Below, piece after piece: positions 1 through 11,112 of a stretch of 64,000 bases of DNA. Position 1 is the first letter of the stretch; each line of letters begins with the position of its first letter. The notes below the pieces were generated by a model. It saw only the letters and a list, made by a program, of their open reading frames with translations, was not told the origin of the DNA and ran no database searches. The DNA lies in NCBI RefSeq assembly GCF_037176765.1, contig NC_090024.1, positions 153,759,278 to 153,823,277 of the forward strand, given 5' to 3'. The stretch comes from Anolis sagrei (taxonomy: Eukaryota > Chordata > Lepidosauria > Squamata > Anolidae). Made by a program: the position numbers and the translations under genes.

Positions 1-545
1 AGCCCTTGGCAGGGGCAGCTGAACCAATAGCAGCCTGGCTGCTGTTCCTCTCCCGCTTGGGGGCTGGGAAGGAAGAGGGAGGCAGAGGAACGGAAGCTGT
101 GAGTGCTGGATCTGAATGGAGGGAGCGAGAAGGCAGGCAAGCTGATCAGGGTCTTCCTCTCCCCCCCCCCCAGCCCCCGGATGCTCCATCTCCGCCTGTA
201 GAGCTCCAGGGTGTATGAGCCGTGGTGCACCATGGCTGGGGCTGCAGGGCTGGCAGGCAGCGGGAGGCCCCGATCTGCTTGCTTGCTGCCTGCATGCATT
301 CCATCCTTCCTTCCCTCCTTTTGCCTTTCTTTCCCCTTTCCTTCCTTCTATCCTTATTTCCTTCCCTCCTTCCTTCTTTCTGCCTTAATCCCTTCCCTCC
401 CTTCACCTTTCCTGGCTTTTCCATTTCTTCCTTCTTCCCTTCGGCACTTGGCCGCTTCCTCACTCCACTCAGATTAAGCTCCGCCTCCTTATCCTCGCCC
501 TCTACAGCCACCCGTAGCAGCAGCAGGGCAAAGGGGAGACACAAA
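1..545. other. GC-rich then polypyrimidine stretch, no gene seen
   Basis: The first 240 bases are GC-rich. Positions 290-470 are an imperfect CT-rich tract built from CCTTCC/CTTTCC units. Short open frames on both strands here are low-complexity and show no recognisable domain. It could be the edge of an unclassified repeat or a decayed microsatellite. I see no splice or promoter signal that would make it a gene. Confidence 0.5.
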
Positions 546-830
546 GGCCAGTATTCCATTTTCAGGATATCAGGATATCAGGTGCCAAATTTGGTAAAGA
601 CCCATCATTGTTTGAGTTCAGAATGCTCTCTGGATGTAGGTAAACCACAACTCCAAAACTCAAGTCCAATATCCTTCAGTTTACTTCATAAGACTATTGT
701 TGTTGATGATGATTTTGTAATTCTTTTTTGGACTTCCACTCCCACTACTGGCTGTTAGGAATTGTGGGAGTTGAAGTCCAAAACACAAGGAGGGCCCAAG
801 CTGGCCCATGCCTGTTTTAAAGAATAGCAA
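545..830. repeat. Dispersed repeat with half of a palindromic hAT-like element
   Basis: Positions 755-815 read AATTGTGGGAGTTGAAGTCC and then a stretch closely resembling one arm of the palindromic element at 43128-43262 and the copy at 21011-21143. The part before it (about 600-700) has the wording of a common lizard dispersed repeat (TTTGAGTTCAGAATGCTCTC). No open frame is supported. The family name is uncertain. Confidence 0.4.
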
Positions 831-900
831 TGATGTTTAATTCTATTTTAATGTTTCATATATTTGTAGATTTAAATTATATTGAAATGTAAGCTGCTTT

Positions 901-1039
901 GGCCCCTTCCACACAGCTGTATAAAATCCGCACTTAACTGGCTTATATGGCAGTGTGGACTCTGATAATGCAGTTCAAAGCAGATATTGTGGATTATCTG
1001 CCTTGATATTCTGGGTTATATGGCTGTTTGGAAGGGCCC
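901..1039. mobile_element. Non-autonomous TIR DNA element (MITE), family 1
   Basis: Starts GGCCCCTTCCACACAGC and ends GGCTGTTTGGAAGGGCCC, so the ends are inverted repeats. The interior (CAAAGCAGATATTGTGG, GATATTCTGGGTTATATGGC) is shared with the inverted copy at 63206-63350. It codes for nothing. Squamate genomes carry many such elements. The superfamily (hAT or other) cannot be fixed without target duplications. It shares its right-hand GGGCCC with the next element. Confidence 0.65.
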
Positions 1040-1182
1040 TTTCAGACAGGCCCTATATCCCAGGATCTGATCCTAGGTTTTCTGTTTATCCCAGATTATC
1101 TGGCAGTGCAGACTCATATAATCCAATTTAAAGCAGAAAACCTGGGATCAGATCCTGGGATATAGGGCATCTGGAAGGGCCC
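1034..1182. mobile_element. Palindromic TIR MITE
   Basis: Almost the whole element is an inverted repeat. GGGCCCTTTCAGACAGGCCC and the following TATATCCCAGGATCTGATCC at the left are mirrored by GGATCAGATCCTGGGATATA then GGGCATCTGGAAGGGCCC at the right. It abuts the previous element, and the two overlap by the GGGCCC terminus, as expected if one inserted at or in the end of the other. Non-coding. Confidence 0.7.
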
Positions 1183-1245
1183 ACAGTCTCCTTGTGGAGA
1201 CAAAAAGTGATGTATAAATAAACATCATAATAATATTGTAGAACA

Positions 1246-1391
1246 GAAATCTGTTCCTGGTTTGAAAGTGTTATTTTCTGTTTAATTGTGCGGCCCTTAC
1301 TTTGAAAGTAGTAGTTCTCATTCAGAAACTTTGTGTGGCTGCCACAAACTATCCGCCAAACTCCCATGACAAGAGTTCATGGGAGTTTGGC
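1246..1391. repeat. Dispersed repeat also present near 61300, ending in a hairpin
   Basis: About 100 bp (TTCCTGGTTTGAAAGTGT ... TCAGAAACTTTGT) matches 61300-61390 with scattered differences. Right after it, 1355-1369 and 1377-1391 form a perfect 15-bp inverted repeat with a 7-base loop. No coding potential. Probably a decayed non-autonomous DNA transposon. Confidence 0.45.
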
Positions 1392-1489
1392 TAATAGGCT
1401 GATAAGTAAACATATTCATGGGTTCCTGCTGTTATAGTAAACCTGTTACCCATGCCACTACATGCTTGAAGTCAAAATTTCATTTATTT

Positions 1490-1625
1490 GTAATTAGAAA
1501 TAAATGTTTTACAATATATAAAACAAATGTTTCACAATATTCCTGTGTAAACTATAGTCCGGCCCTCCAACAGTCTGAAGGACAGTGAACTGGCCCCCTG
1601 TTCAAAAAGTTTGAGGACCCCTGGT
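1490..1625. mobile_element. hAT-like non-autonomous element end
   Basis: Ends CAAAAAGTTTGAGGACCCCTGG immediately before R4 sequence resumes; this terminus is typical of hAT ends seen in vertebrates (inference from memory). An AT-rich interior precedes it. The left end is not clear, so length and target duplication cannot be given. Confidence 0.4.
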
Positions 1626-2999
1626 CTAGGACTGTGTGATGTATTTTCGAATGATGTGCGCAGATTCAAGTAAGGTGGTCTTTTGCAGTTGACAGATCGT
1701 GATTTTGTCGATGTTTATTGTTTCCAAATGCCGGCTGAGATCTTTTGGCACGGCACCCAGTGTGCCAATAACCACTGGGACCACCTGTATTTGTTTATGC
1801 CAGAGTCTTTGCAGTTCGATTTTGAGGTCTTGATAGTGGTTGAGTGTTTCCTGTTGTTTTTCCTCAATGTGACTGTCACCTGGTATGGCGAGATCAATAA
1901 TCCAGACTTTTATCTTTTCCACAATAGTGATGTCTGGCGTGTTGTGTTCCAAAACTTAGTCAGTCTGGATTCGAAAGTCCCACAGTATTTTTGCATGTTC
2001 ATTTTCCATGGCCTTTGAGGGTTTATGATCCCACCAATTCTTTGCTGCTGGCAGGTGGTACTTGTGACATTTGGGCCACAGAGTTGTGTCTTTGTCTGTG
2101 TGATTTTCTTGCAACAGCTGAGGATATGGTCCATGGTTTCATCAGCTTCCTTGCACAGTCTGCACTTTGGGTCATCAGCTGATTTTTCAATCCTGGCCTT
2201 AATTGCATTGGTTCTGATGGCTTGCTCCTGGGCTGCAAGAATCAGGCCTTCTGTCTCCTTCTTCAGTGTTCCGTTCGTGAGCCATAACCAGGTCTTCTCC
2301 TTGTCAATTTTTCCTTCAATTTTGTCAAGGAACTGCCCATGCAATGCTTTGTTGTGCCAGCTGTCAGCTGGCACAACAAAGTGCAGATTTCTTGTACTGA
2401 CTCTTTGTTTGCTGTGCTTTGAGAAGATTTCCAATTATTGACTTCAATTAAAGTAGGTTCTTGGCTTTCCTTGACATATTCTGCCAGGGCGTGTTTTTCT
2501 TCTTCGACTGCTTGTTTTACTTGTAAAATCCTCTGCCCCCAGACTTTCTAGGCAGATAGAGCCGGTCAACATCACTGCGAGGATGTAATGAATTATGAAT
2601 GGTCATGAGTTTTCTTGTTTTTCTGTCCAAATTGTCCAGTTCTGCCTGTGTCCAGTTTATGATGCCAGCAGTATATCTTATGACAGGTATGGCCCAGGTG
2701 TTTATGGCCTTGATGGTGTTGCCTCCATTGAGCTTGCTTTTGAGAATTTTTCTGACCCTTTGAATGTATTCTTTGCTGACCACAGTTTTCACATGTTCAT
2801 GTTTGATGTTTTCCAGCTGTAGTATGCCCAGATATTTATAGGCCTCTGGCTGGAGACACTTTATTGCTTGGCTACTGGGAATATTTATGCCCTCACTTTC
2901 AGTGATTTTTCGCTTTTTCAGTGCCACTGTCAAACATTTGTCCAAACCAAACTCCATGTTGATATCCGTGCTAAATATTCGGACATTGTTAGTCAGAGA
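1626..2999 (-). mobile_element. R4-clade LINE, 3' half
   Basis: On the minus strand this is the C-terminal half of an R4/Dong-type LINE protein. The segment after the RT active site (starting near FSTDINMEFGLDKC) is followed by thumb sequence (WAIPVIRYTAGIINWTQ), then a CCHC-type motif (CRLCKEADETMDHILSC) near 2150, then the restriction-like endonuclease region (PDITIVEKIKVWIIDLAIPG) near 1890. R4 elements use such an endonuclease instead of an AP endonuclease. The reading frame changes at least once and contains stops, so the copy is dead. Its 5' half lies at 6078-7450, separated by a copia fossil and another LINE piece. The RT core between the halves is not seen. Confidence 0.8.
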
Positions 3000-3289
3000 T
3001 GTTGCGCTGAGTCAAATTGTTGCGCAGTAGCAATGTCCAATATGCCCAAAAACCCAATGCCAAAGACACAGACCAGTCAGAAGAAATAAAACAGTAGAAC
3101 TTTACTCTTGAATGCAGAGTTGAAAAATAAAACAGTTTGGCACACTTACATAGTCACTGTAAGTAATACAGAATAAATCTTCTGTGTTTTAAATCATAGA
3201 GCATAACAAAATAAAACATGGTTACTTCACCATAACCTAAGCTTCTTGCTTCTTCTCTCCAGCAATTCAAACTTCCAACTGCCAGCCGT
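2999..3289 (-). repeat. Copia LTR, left copy
   Basis: About 290 bp matching 5430-5721 with roughly four differences counted by eye. It contains TTTATT/AATAAA-like strings on the minus strand that could serve as a poly(A) signal. It directly follows R4 sequence, marking the insertion boundary. Confidence 0.7.
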
Positions 3290-5429
3290 CTATTACTATA
3301 CTAATAATCCAACCACAGCAGCATGTAATGGTCTTAAGAGATTGCTGAGATATTTGAAAGACACCCAAAATTTTTGTTTAGTTTTGAATCCTGACGATTC
3401 ACTAATTCTAGAAGGCTATGTAGATAGTGATTTCGGAAATAGCCCAGATAGGAAGTCAACAACTGGCATTTTGTTTATGTTTAGTGGTGCAGTCATAGAC
3501 TGGAAATCTAAGAAACAAAGTTTTGTGGCTTTGAGTTCGAGTGAAGCCGAGTTTGGTGCTCTTTCTCAAGCATACACAGAGTCATGTGTGTTTGAATCTT
3601 TCTCACAAACCTTTCTATTTTGCCATTTTTGGCACTTTGATATGGGCACGTCTCTCTGTGTTTAATCCCTTCTTTCTTCAAGAAACCCTGTAAATCGTGT
3701 GATGTGAATTTGCCTCCTCTATCAGTTTGCAAGGCTTTCACATCTACCTCAAACTGTCTCCTTACGTAAGCAACCCAGTTCTTAAAAGTTTCAAACACTT
3801 CACTTTTATGTTTTAACAAAAAACTCCACGCAAAATTGGAGTAGTCATCAAGAATACACAAACAATAAATTGCCCTTCCTTTGCTGGGATGAAATGGTCC
3901 AATTAAATCTGCGTGCACTAACTGAAAAGGCTTTTCAGAATTCCTTAAGCTCTTTTTGCTTACAGGCGCAGATTGAGCTTTACTTCCCTTGCATACAGTG
4001 CAATCCAGGAAATGTTTACAGTCTTCCAATTTTAAACCCTCACTGTACTCCTGCATCTTGTACAGAACTTTAAAACTTGGATGACCCAAAACCCTGTGCA
4101 GCTCATGAATGCACCTATGGTGTAAAGGCGTATTCTTGCTCACTATGTTGATATTATTTGCACTCCTTGGCTCTAAGGCATATATACCATCCTGTATTGT
4201 CCCTGTTCCATACAGTTTGGTTCCTTTCAGGATTTTGACCTGGCCTCCTGAAAATATAACATCAAACCCCTCACTATCAAGTTTTGCCACTGATATGAGA
4301 TTATAATCAATCTGTGGAACATAAAATACATTCTCCAAGGTTATACCCAAACTATCAACAAAAACCTCTCATTTTCCTTGAACAGAGTAATGTTTTCCAT
4401 CAGCAAGTGTCACATTGAAACCATTCAGCTTAGTAAATTTTCTAAACAAAGTCTTGTTATTTACAATGTGTTGTGAACACCCTGAGTCAACATGAAAGTC
4501 ATCCTTCTGTTCTGGGCTTGAATTTGTCTGTACAACCCTTACGTGCGAGGGACCGCTCTTTTTCTGTTGAGGCTGACTCCCCTTCTGCTTGTCTCGCAGC
4601 TTTGGGCAATCTTTCTTCATGTGCTTTGGAGAATTGCAAACAAAGCACTTTCTCACAGCACAAACTGTCTCTCTTCCTTGCTCTGCTGCTTCCCCAGCAG
4701 GCCGTCTGTGTTGAACACGACCAGTTGAGCTTGTGGTCTCCAAACACCGATCCTTTCTTCGTTCATCGTCGGCAAGAAGACGCGAAGAAACATACTGCAG
4801 ATTCAGCTGCGCTTGTGGGAGTGATTCCAAAGAATTCACAATTCTATCATAAGAATCGTCCATGGAGGATAACAAAATAAAACACTTATTTGCCTCAGTG
4901 AGCGTGATGTTTCTCTGCTCCAGCTCAACAAATAAGCTCTGCAATGTCTGTAAATGGTCTCTCAGCTCCTCTCCTCTCTGGAGACACTTTCTGTACAGCC
5001 TTCTAGCTAATACAGCCACAGTTGCTGAAGAGTCCGAGACATGCACCTCCTTAAGCCGCTCCCATATGGCATGTGCAGTGGGCAAACTGCAAACATGAAT
5101 CAGCTGTTCGTCGTCGACTCCGAGAATGAGACTTGCCTTGGCCTTCTCCAATGCTCTATGCTCCTCTGCTGTTGGTTTTTGTGGTGGTGGGTTCACAATA
5201 CAATCCCACAGAGATTCCCTCCTTAAGTAACTCTCCATACGAACCTTCCATATGGAGTAATTCCTGCCATTCAACCTGGCAATAGGGAATGCTGCAATAT
5301 TCACTCCTGGATCCATCGTCCAGAGTTTAGTCCCACAACAAAGTAAAGTCAATTTTTTTTCCTCTGTTAGGGTCTTTGCAAAATTAGGCTGGGTTATACT
5401 GGTGCATACTGGGTTATGCTGGGCCCATA

Positions 5430-5775
5430 ACCTGTTGCACTGAGTCAATTTGTTGCGCAGTAGCAATGTCCAATATGCCCAAAAACCCAATGCCAAAGAC
5501 ACAGACCAGTCAGAAGAAATAAAACAGTAGAACTTTACTCTTGGATGCAGAGTTGAAAAATAAAACAGTTTGGCACACTTACATAGTCACTGTAAGTAAT
5601 ACAGAATAAATCTTCTGTGTTTTAAATCATAGAGCATAACAAAATAAAACATGGTTACTTCACCATAACCTAAGCTTCTTGCTTCTTCTCTCCAGCAATT
5701 CGAACTTCCAACTGCCAGCTGTCTGCACAAGCCTCAAATTGTTACATTTAAAAGGTGTGGCCTAGCTAGCATTCT
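5430..5775 (-). repeat. Copia LTR, right copy
   Basis: Same sequence as the left copy, continuing about 50 bp further (to near 5775) before LINE sequence begins. The near-identity of the two copies is the basis for calling the insertion recent. Confidence 0.65.
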
Positions 5776-5806
5776 GCAGCTGCAGTTAATCATTAATACT
5801 TTGCAA

Positions 5807-6077
5807 GGCTTTTCTGTTCAGAAATGGGGCTACAATGTGGAATCCTCAACATGCGAGTGTGGAGAAGAGCAAACCACTGACCACCTGCTGCAATGCAACG
5901 TGAGCCCTGCTACATGCACAATGGAGGACCTTCTTGCAGCAACACCGGAAGCACTCCAAGTGGCCAGATACTGGTTATCTCTTGTGTTATTTCACAAGTT
6001 TTGTATTTTGTCTGTTTGTTTGCTTTCTTCTGTTAGAAATGTAATATAATGGACTGGTTGCTCTGACACAACAAACA
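5807..6077 (+). mobile_element. 3' fragment of a jockey-group LINE
   Basis: Plus-strand reading KWGYNVESSTCECGEEQTTD then HLLQCN is the C-terminal cysteine motif of the LINE found in longer copies on the minus strand at 37724-40508 and 42065-43281. The 3' UTR (TTCTGTTAGAAATGTAATAT) follows, and the copy ends near 6077 where R4 resumes. Heavily 5' truncated. The clade is not settled: Vingi or a related jockey-superfamily lineage is my best guess. Confidence 0.65.
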
Positions 6078-7450
6078 AAACAGTTTTCTGGTGCGTCTCC
6101 TTTTGCTGGATCCTTTTGTATCAGATATGTTCTCCCAAGTGTTAACCATTCACTGATACTTCCTTTTTGCAGCATCTCATTGAATTGTTGGGCCATTTTT
6201 CCATGTAGGCTAGCCGGATATTTTAGCCAAAATCCATGCAGTTGATCACTACCAGGCGATGTCCAGTTCTTGAATTTTTGCACTCATTTCAGTTGTTATT
6301 TCCATCTGTTCCATTTTGTCTGTGATCATTTTTCTTCAGACTCCTTTATCCACCCAGCATTTTTGTTGCAGTTCTTCTTATTTTCCCAGAGTTCTTTCCA
6401 AAGCTTAGTTGTTCCAGTTTTCTCAGGCTTTATGACTGTGTCTATTGTTTGGTTCAGACTCTGGTAGAACTGTCTTTGGTCTGATTGAAACAGTTGATTT
6501 TGTCTGTACTGGATGATTCTGGCATCATATCTTTCAATTTTTCTGACTGTTGCTGTAATTTGTTCTTTCACAATCTCCAAAGCTTCTTCAATTTTTCTGG
6601 TGTTCAGCTAGTACTTTCTGATCAGATATTGCTTGATTTTGTCATTCTTCAATTTCTTCTCCTTCATATTTTTCAGGTTACTTGCATCTGATCGTAGATT
6701 TTTGATTTTCAATTCCAACCTGACCTTCCATTTTGGTTTTCCAGTTGATTTTCTCGGAGGCTGCATTGGTTGTAGGAGCCCAAGCTCTACTGTTACTATC
6801 ACTGCTGTACTGTAGGCAAACTGGTTTGATGTTATTTGAACAATAGAAAGTAATGTATTCACATCCTTCATGAGAGGTGCCAGTTGTCTCTTAGGCACGG
6901 TTTTTAAAGTTGGGAGTCGCTTTCTTGTTGCATTTGATATAGCATGGGCCATGATTTTATCCTTGAGCTCTTGTTGTCTTGCTGTCAATGTTCCTGGTAG
7001 TTCAACAAGTGCTTCAGATGCCAGTTCTTCAAATTCTTGCAAAAGTTCCACATTTTCTTCTGGTTTAGTCTGTTCCAGAGTTCCAAGTGTTGCTGGAGTC
7101 TCTGCTACTGTCTGTGCTGTGACCTGATGGTCATTGGCTTGGCAGATTTTCTGAATTTCTTCGAGTTCAACTTCACTGAACACTTTGTTTCTGATTATGA
7201 ATCTTTGTTGAGCAGCCAGTCCAGTTTCAGTTATCTGTGAGTCAGGGTACTCTTGTTTCCACAATTGATACGTCCTTTTTTGGTAGCCACGCTTTTGAGG
7301 TTCTGATTTGTAATAGCATTTCATAACTGTGCGGTTTTCTGGCATTGTATATTTCTGCTGCTTCTGTGATTGTTATTTGTATTTTGATTCTGTAGCCCAT
7401 TTGTCGATGGATGTCCAGAATCAACAGCATCCACCGCAGTCCTTTTTATC
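6078..7450 (-). mobile_element. R4-clade LINE, 5' half
   Basis: Minus-strand frames give the N-terminal part of an R4 protein: near 7380-7245 ITITEAAEIYNARKPHSY, then a 245-codon stretch at 6608-7345, then a coiled region at 6326-6580, then the start of the RT domain (SPGSDQLHGFWLKY ... GRTYLIQKDPAKGDAPENC) ending at about 6080. Frame breaks separate these blocks. The block order matches R4 and continues the 3' half at 1626-2999, so both are one interrupted copy. Confidence 0.75.
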
Positions 7451-7606
7451 CTGGGTGTCGACCGAGCCAGTATAGACTTTGTTTTGGTTTACTACGTGCA
7501 TTTAGAAAGTCTCTAAATACTTTTGGGCATGTAGATGTGGGTTGAGCTGAGTCTCATTAAAAGCAGATGCTGATGGCTACTGAAAGCAAACTTCAGTTCA
7601 TTTCTT

Positions 7607-8596
7607 TTTTAAAAAAATTATTAAGAGAATTTTCAGTTACATACAAAATAAAAGGTAAGGGAAGAAGAGGGGGTAAAAAGGGAGGGTGGGGGTTTGGGAA
7701 GGGTTAAAGAGGGGAGGCTGAGGTGAGGTATAGAGGTTGAAGGCAAGTAGTGATAAGGGGAGGAGGAGGATTGAGTTCAGCGGAGGGGGGGGATAGCTTC
7801 CCATCTTAATTCTGGGTTAGAGCTTCTTTTTGTCGTACTTCTTGTATTCGCTGTCCTCTTCTTCTTCAAGTGGTTGTAGGGATGAGATTTCTCTCCCTAT
7901 AACATTTATATCCAAATTTCTAGTTTTTCTCCTTCCATAAATTTTGTTAAAGAACTCCAATTTTATTTGATTTCTGTCTGAGTTGTTGTGTCAGGCTATC
8001 TATATTTCTGATTTCTATCATTTTAGTTAGCCATTCATTTAGACTGGGGGTTCCTTTTCCTCTCCAATATCGTGCATAAACTATTATCACTGTGGTTATT
8101 GAATAGTTAAATAATGCTTCTTTGTTTCTATCCAAGTAAAAGTCTATTATGCCTAAAAGGTAGCATTCTGGTTTAATTTGAAATTTGTTTTGAGAATTTT
8201 TTGGACCACTTTATGAATCTCCCTCCGATACTTGTTTGCTATTTCACAGCTCCACCACATGTGGTGAAAAATTCCCTTTTCATTTTGACATTTCCAGCAC
8301 TTTCCATTGATATTTTTATAACATTTTGAAAGTTTATCCGGTGTTATAGACCACCGGAAAAACATTTTGTACCAGTTTTCCTGGATATCATATGAATAGG
8401 TAAATTTTATTTTTCTTGACCACATTATTTCCCACTTCTCCAGGCTTATTGAGTGGCCTATATTGTCCACCCATTTGATCATGCAGTCCTTAACCCTCTC
8501 CTTTTCCGTTTCCCATTCTAGTAATTTTTTTATAAATTTTAGCGATAAATTTGCTTTGTGTTTGCAATGCTTTATTCCTTGTCCGTAAAGCCTAAT
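7607..8596 (-). mobile_element. 5'-truncated L1 LINE with 24-bp target duplication
   Basis: Minus-strand frames at 8153-8611 and 7947-8135 are the L1 ORF2 C-terminus (CWKCQNEKGIFHHMWWSC; YWRGKGTPSLNEWLTKMI). An A-rich tail follows near 7607-7620 on the minus strand. The flanks 7583-7606 and 8597-8620 (AAAGCAAACTTC..TTCATTTCTT) are a direct repeat with two mismatches in 24, the expected target-primed insertion scar. The copy is therefore a complete record of one 5'-truncated insertion. The frame is broken in at least one place. Confidence 0.85.
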
Positions 8597-8620
8597 AAAG
8601 CAAACTTCCATTCATTTCTT

Positions 8621-9690
8621 GACATTTTGGGTTTATGACCCTTGGACTACTCATTGGCTTTTTTACTTAGAAGCTGTTCAGATTTATGGCTTCTTGACCT
8701 TGAACTGTCTCTTATTGGATTTCTTTCTTGCTTTCGCTTCTAAACTTAAAGACTGGGACACTGCCCAACCTCAAATCGCCATATAAGTAATGTTTTCAAG
8801 GTGCTCTTTTGCTTCTGTCTCACAGTTCCACGTATATTTATGTTCTTTTTCTCTTCAGCCATACAAATATGAATACACTCACATAAATAATGTTTCTTTA
8901 GGGGTTTTTTTGTAATGAAAACAGAGCATCAGCATAACGCTCCAAACAAGCCTAGATTCAAGCTCTACACTAACATGGATTTTAGATTTTACTCTTTTGT
9001 GGCATACTTCAAAGATTTATTTGGTGGTATAATAGCTCACTGAAGAGAAATGTTTGCATTCAGGATGACCTGAAATGTCAGAAATGGCATACAGATGGAG
9101 CTGCTAAACTGGTACCTCTATGTTGGTTCCCACCCCTACTCCCCGCATTTGGATTCTTAATGTGAAATAACGCTTGCCTAGAAATGTGACATTATGACAT
9201 TGTATTTCTCCAACATTACTGGAAATGCATAATGGCATGACAAAATTGGGTAAGTTCTACTACACCCATTCTGGAAGGTGATGGAAAGAACAATACAGGG
9301 GTGTTGCATGCTATAAAGTATGATTCCACCCTCTGAATAAATATGGAAATGGAACTGCAACTGTTCATGATTTCATAGGTAATGTTTATAGCTACAGTTC
9401 TTGTAAGGAAATACAGAATTAGATCTCGTGTGTTCCATTTCAAAACCCCAAAACATTGAACAAACAGAGAGTTCAAAGAATGAAAATGCACTTAGGTAAC
9501 CTTTAATGGAGCAAGGAGGCACTCCCGTGTGAGAGTACAACATAACACCGTGAGGTTAGGATGTCACAAGGCATTGTTCTGCCTAAGCAGAACAACTAAT
9601 AATGACATCAAGCTGAGTAGTACTTACACCCAATTACATACTTGGCACAGAAAATCCCATAAGAATATCTTCTAATCAACGGGAGGAAAA
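8621..9690. other. No gene recognised
   Basis: AT-rich unique-looking sequence. The longest minus-strand open frames (60-91 codons near 9178-9491) have no domain, no plausible splice sites with homologous coding, and ordinary AT bias. Treated as non-coding. Confidence 0.5.
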
Positions 9691-10189
9691 TACCATATGT
9701 ACTCGAGTATAAGCCAGCCCCAATATAAGCCAAGGCACCTAATTTTACCACAAAAAACTGGGAAAACGGATTGACTTAAGTATAAGCTGAGGGTGGGAAT
9801 TGCAGCAGCTACTGGTACATTTCAAAATAAAAATAGATACCAATACAATTACATTAATTGAGGCATCAATAGGTTAAATGTTTTTGAATATTTATATAAA
9901 ACTGTAATTTAAGATGAGACTTCCCAATTCTAATTAAACCATTGTTCTAACCTATGTAAATGTGTTTACGTATCCTTCTAATAATAATAATAAGTAGAGT
10001 AAAATAGTAAATGTAATAATAATAATAATAATAATAGAGTAAAATAATGGAAATGTAATAATTAAAATAATAAATAGATTAAAATAATAAATGTAATAAC
10101 AACAACAGAGTAAAATAATTAACCTTGTCTTGAGTATAAGCTGAGGGGGATTTTTCCAGAACTGGGCTTATACTCAAGTATATACAGTA
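9691..10189. mobile_element. Non-autonomous DNA transposon with 25-bp TIRs
   Basis: Begins TACCATATGTACTCGAGTAT then AAGCC, and ends GGCTTATACTCAAGTATATA then CAGTA: about 25-bp imperfect inverted ends. An internal subterminal copy (TTGACTTAAGTATAAGCTGA near 9770) and a similar one near 10125 give a nested end structure. The middle holds AAT microsatellites at 9980-10095. Non-coding. The superfamily is not assigned because no clear target duplication is visible. Confidence 0.65.
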
Positions 10190-10683
10190 CTACCGAAGAA
10201 GAAGAATCACACAACAAGAACCAGCAAGTCTTTTTTTTTTTTTTTGCATACAGACAATAGCTGCAATCCTGTATATCTGCAGATAGCATAGGAGGCCCAC
10301 ATGAAGACATATGCTAGACTGAGCCATATACCGCAGCCCAACTTACTGAATAACCTCCAAGCCCCTCACCACTCTATGCTTCCTGGTAAAAAGGCATGTT
10401 TGCAGAAAGGTTGGGCTATGTGTCCGTAGTCAATGACAAAATTATTAATGCAGTGTCGATAATCCAGAGGTGTCCAGCAGATCTTGGTGTTGATGTCATC
10501 ATTTCACATCTGATTTCAAGTTAATAGCATTAAAAAATCATGTAAGGAATGGGCATTCTAAAGTGAACTATCAGCTAGTAATCACGGGGCTAGGAAACAA
10601 AGAGAGAGAGGAAAACAGAAATTGCCACTTAAGAGCCAAAAATGTAGAAAAATATAAAAATAAAAAGGTTTTCATCCAGATAA
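10190..10683. other. No gene recognised
   Basis: Contains a 17-base T run at 10231-10247 and otherwise unremarkable sequence. No domain, RNA gene or clear repeat end found. Confidence 0.4.
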
Positions 10684-10756
10684 TTGTTGTTGTTGTTGTG
10701 TGTCTTCAAGTCATTTCTGACTTTCCCATGGCTGAGCAGGGATTTGAACCCTAGCA
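10684..10756 (-). mobile_element. SINE with tRNA-like B box and BovB-type tail (Sauria SINE-like)
   Basis: Read on the minus strand, GGTTCAAATCCCTGC (a tRNA B box) is followed by TCAGCCATGGGAAAGTCAG and a tail AATGACTTGAAGACACACAA then (CAA)n. The tail matches the 3' end of BovB LINEs (..GACTTGA..CAACAACAA), which is how Sauria SINEs are mobilised. Only the 3' part of the tRNA-like head is present. Confidence 0.55.
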
Positions 10757-10772
10757 TCTAGATTCATATCAA

Positions 10773-11112
10773 TCTCATCAGATGGGCTCCTGGAATCACC
10801 CTGCATCCAGCAGTGCATCCAGCAGTGCTCATTGGGGGATATGGGGAACCCGTCGCCGCATGCCCCCCCCCCCATCGCCCAACTACACAAGTCCCAATCC
10901 CATGGGGGGAATTGTCACCTGCCCGGCTTCACCCCATTTACTTCTATTCAACACAGGAAGCCACCTGTGTTGCCACTGCAGCAGTATGTGCCGGTTTGCC
11001 TCTACTTTTACAATGGAGCCCCACTGGAAATTACTCTATGTCATGGGGTGGGAGCCAGTAAAAATAGAGGCAAACCAGCGCATGCTGCTGAAAAGGATGT
11101 GATGAGATCATT
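10773..11112. repeat. Long imperfect inverted repeat, probable MITE
   Basis: 10980-11011 and 11058-11089 are 32-bp arms (core GGTTTGCCTCTA) with four or five mismatches. Outer flanks ATCTCATCAGATG and GATGTGATGAGAT also face each other. The three overlapping plus-strand frames through here are open only by chance in this GC-richer element. Non-coding. Confidence 0.45.

Larger units (their letters stand above)
2999..5780 (-). mobile_element. Ty1/copia retrotransposon fossil, rearranged
   Basis: Direct repeats bound it (2999-3289 and about 5430-5775), both in the same orientation and nearly identical, so they are taken as LTRs. Parts recognised on the minus strand: copia gag (about 4700-5350) with a zinc knuckle, a protease start, a GAG-pre-integrase HHxxC region and an integrase core. 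An RNase H segment of the copia type lies near 3290-3590 on the plus strand, so the parts are not collinear and the element is broken. It sits inside the R4 LINE. The close LTR match suggests a young insertion; the rearrangement is then younger still. Confidence 0.8.

Noticed and set aside
146-758. Several 70-178-codon frames at the left end
   Set aside because: Low-complexity CT-rich translation on one strand and its complement on the other; no domain or splice context.
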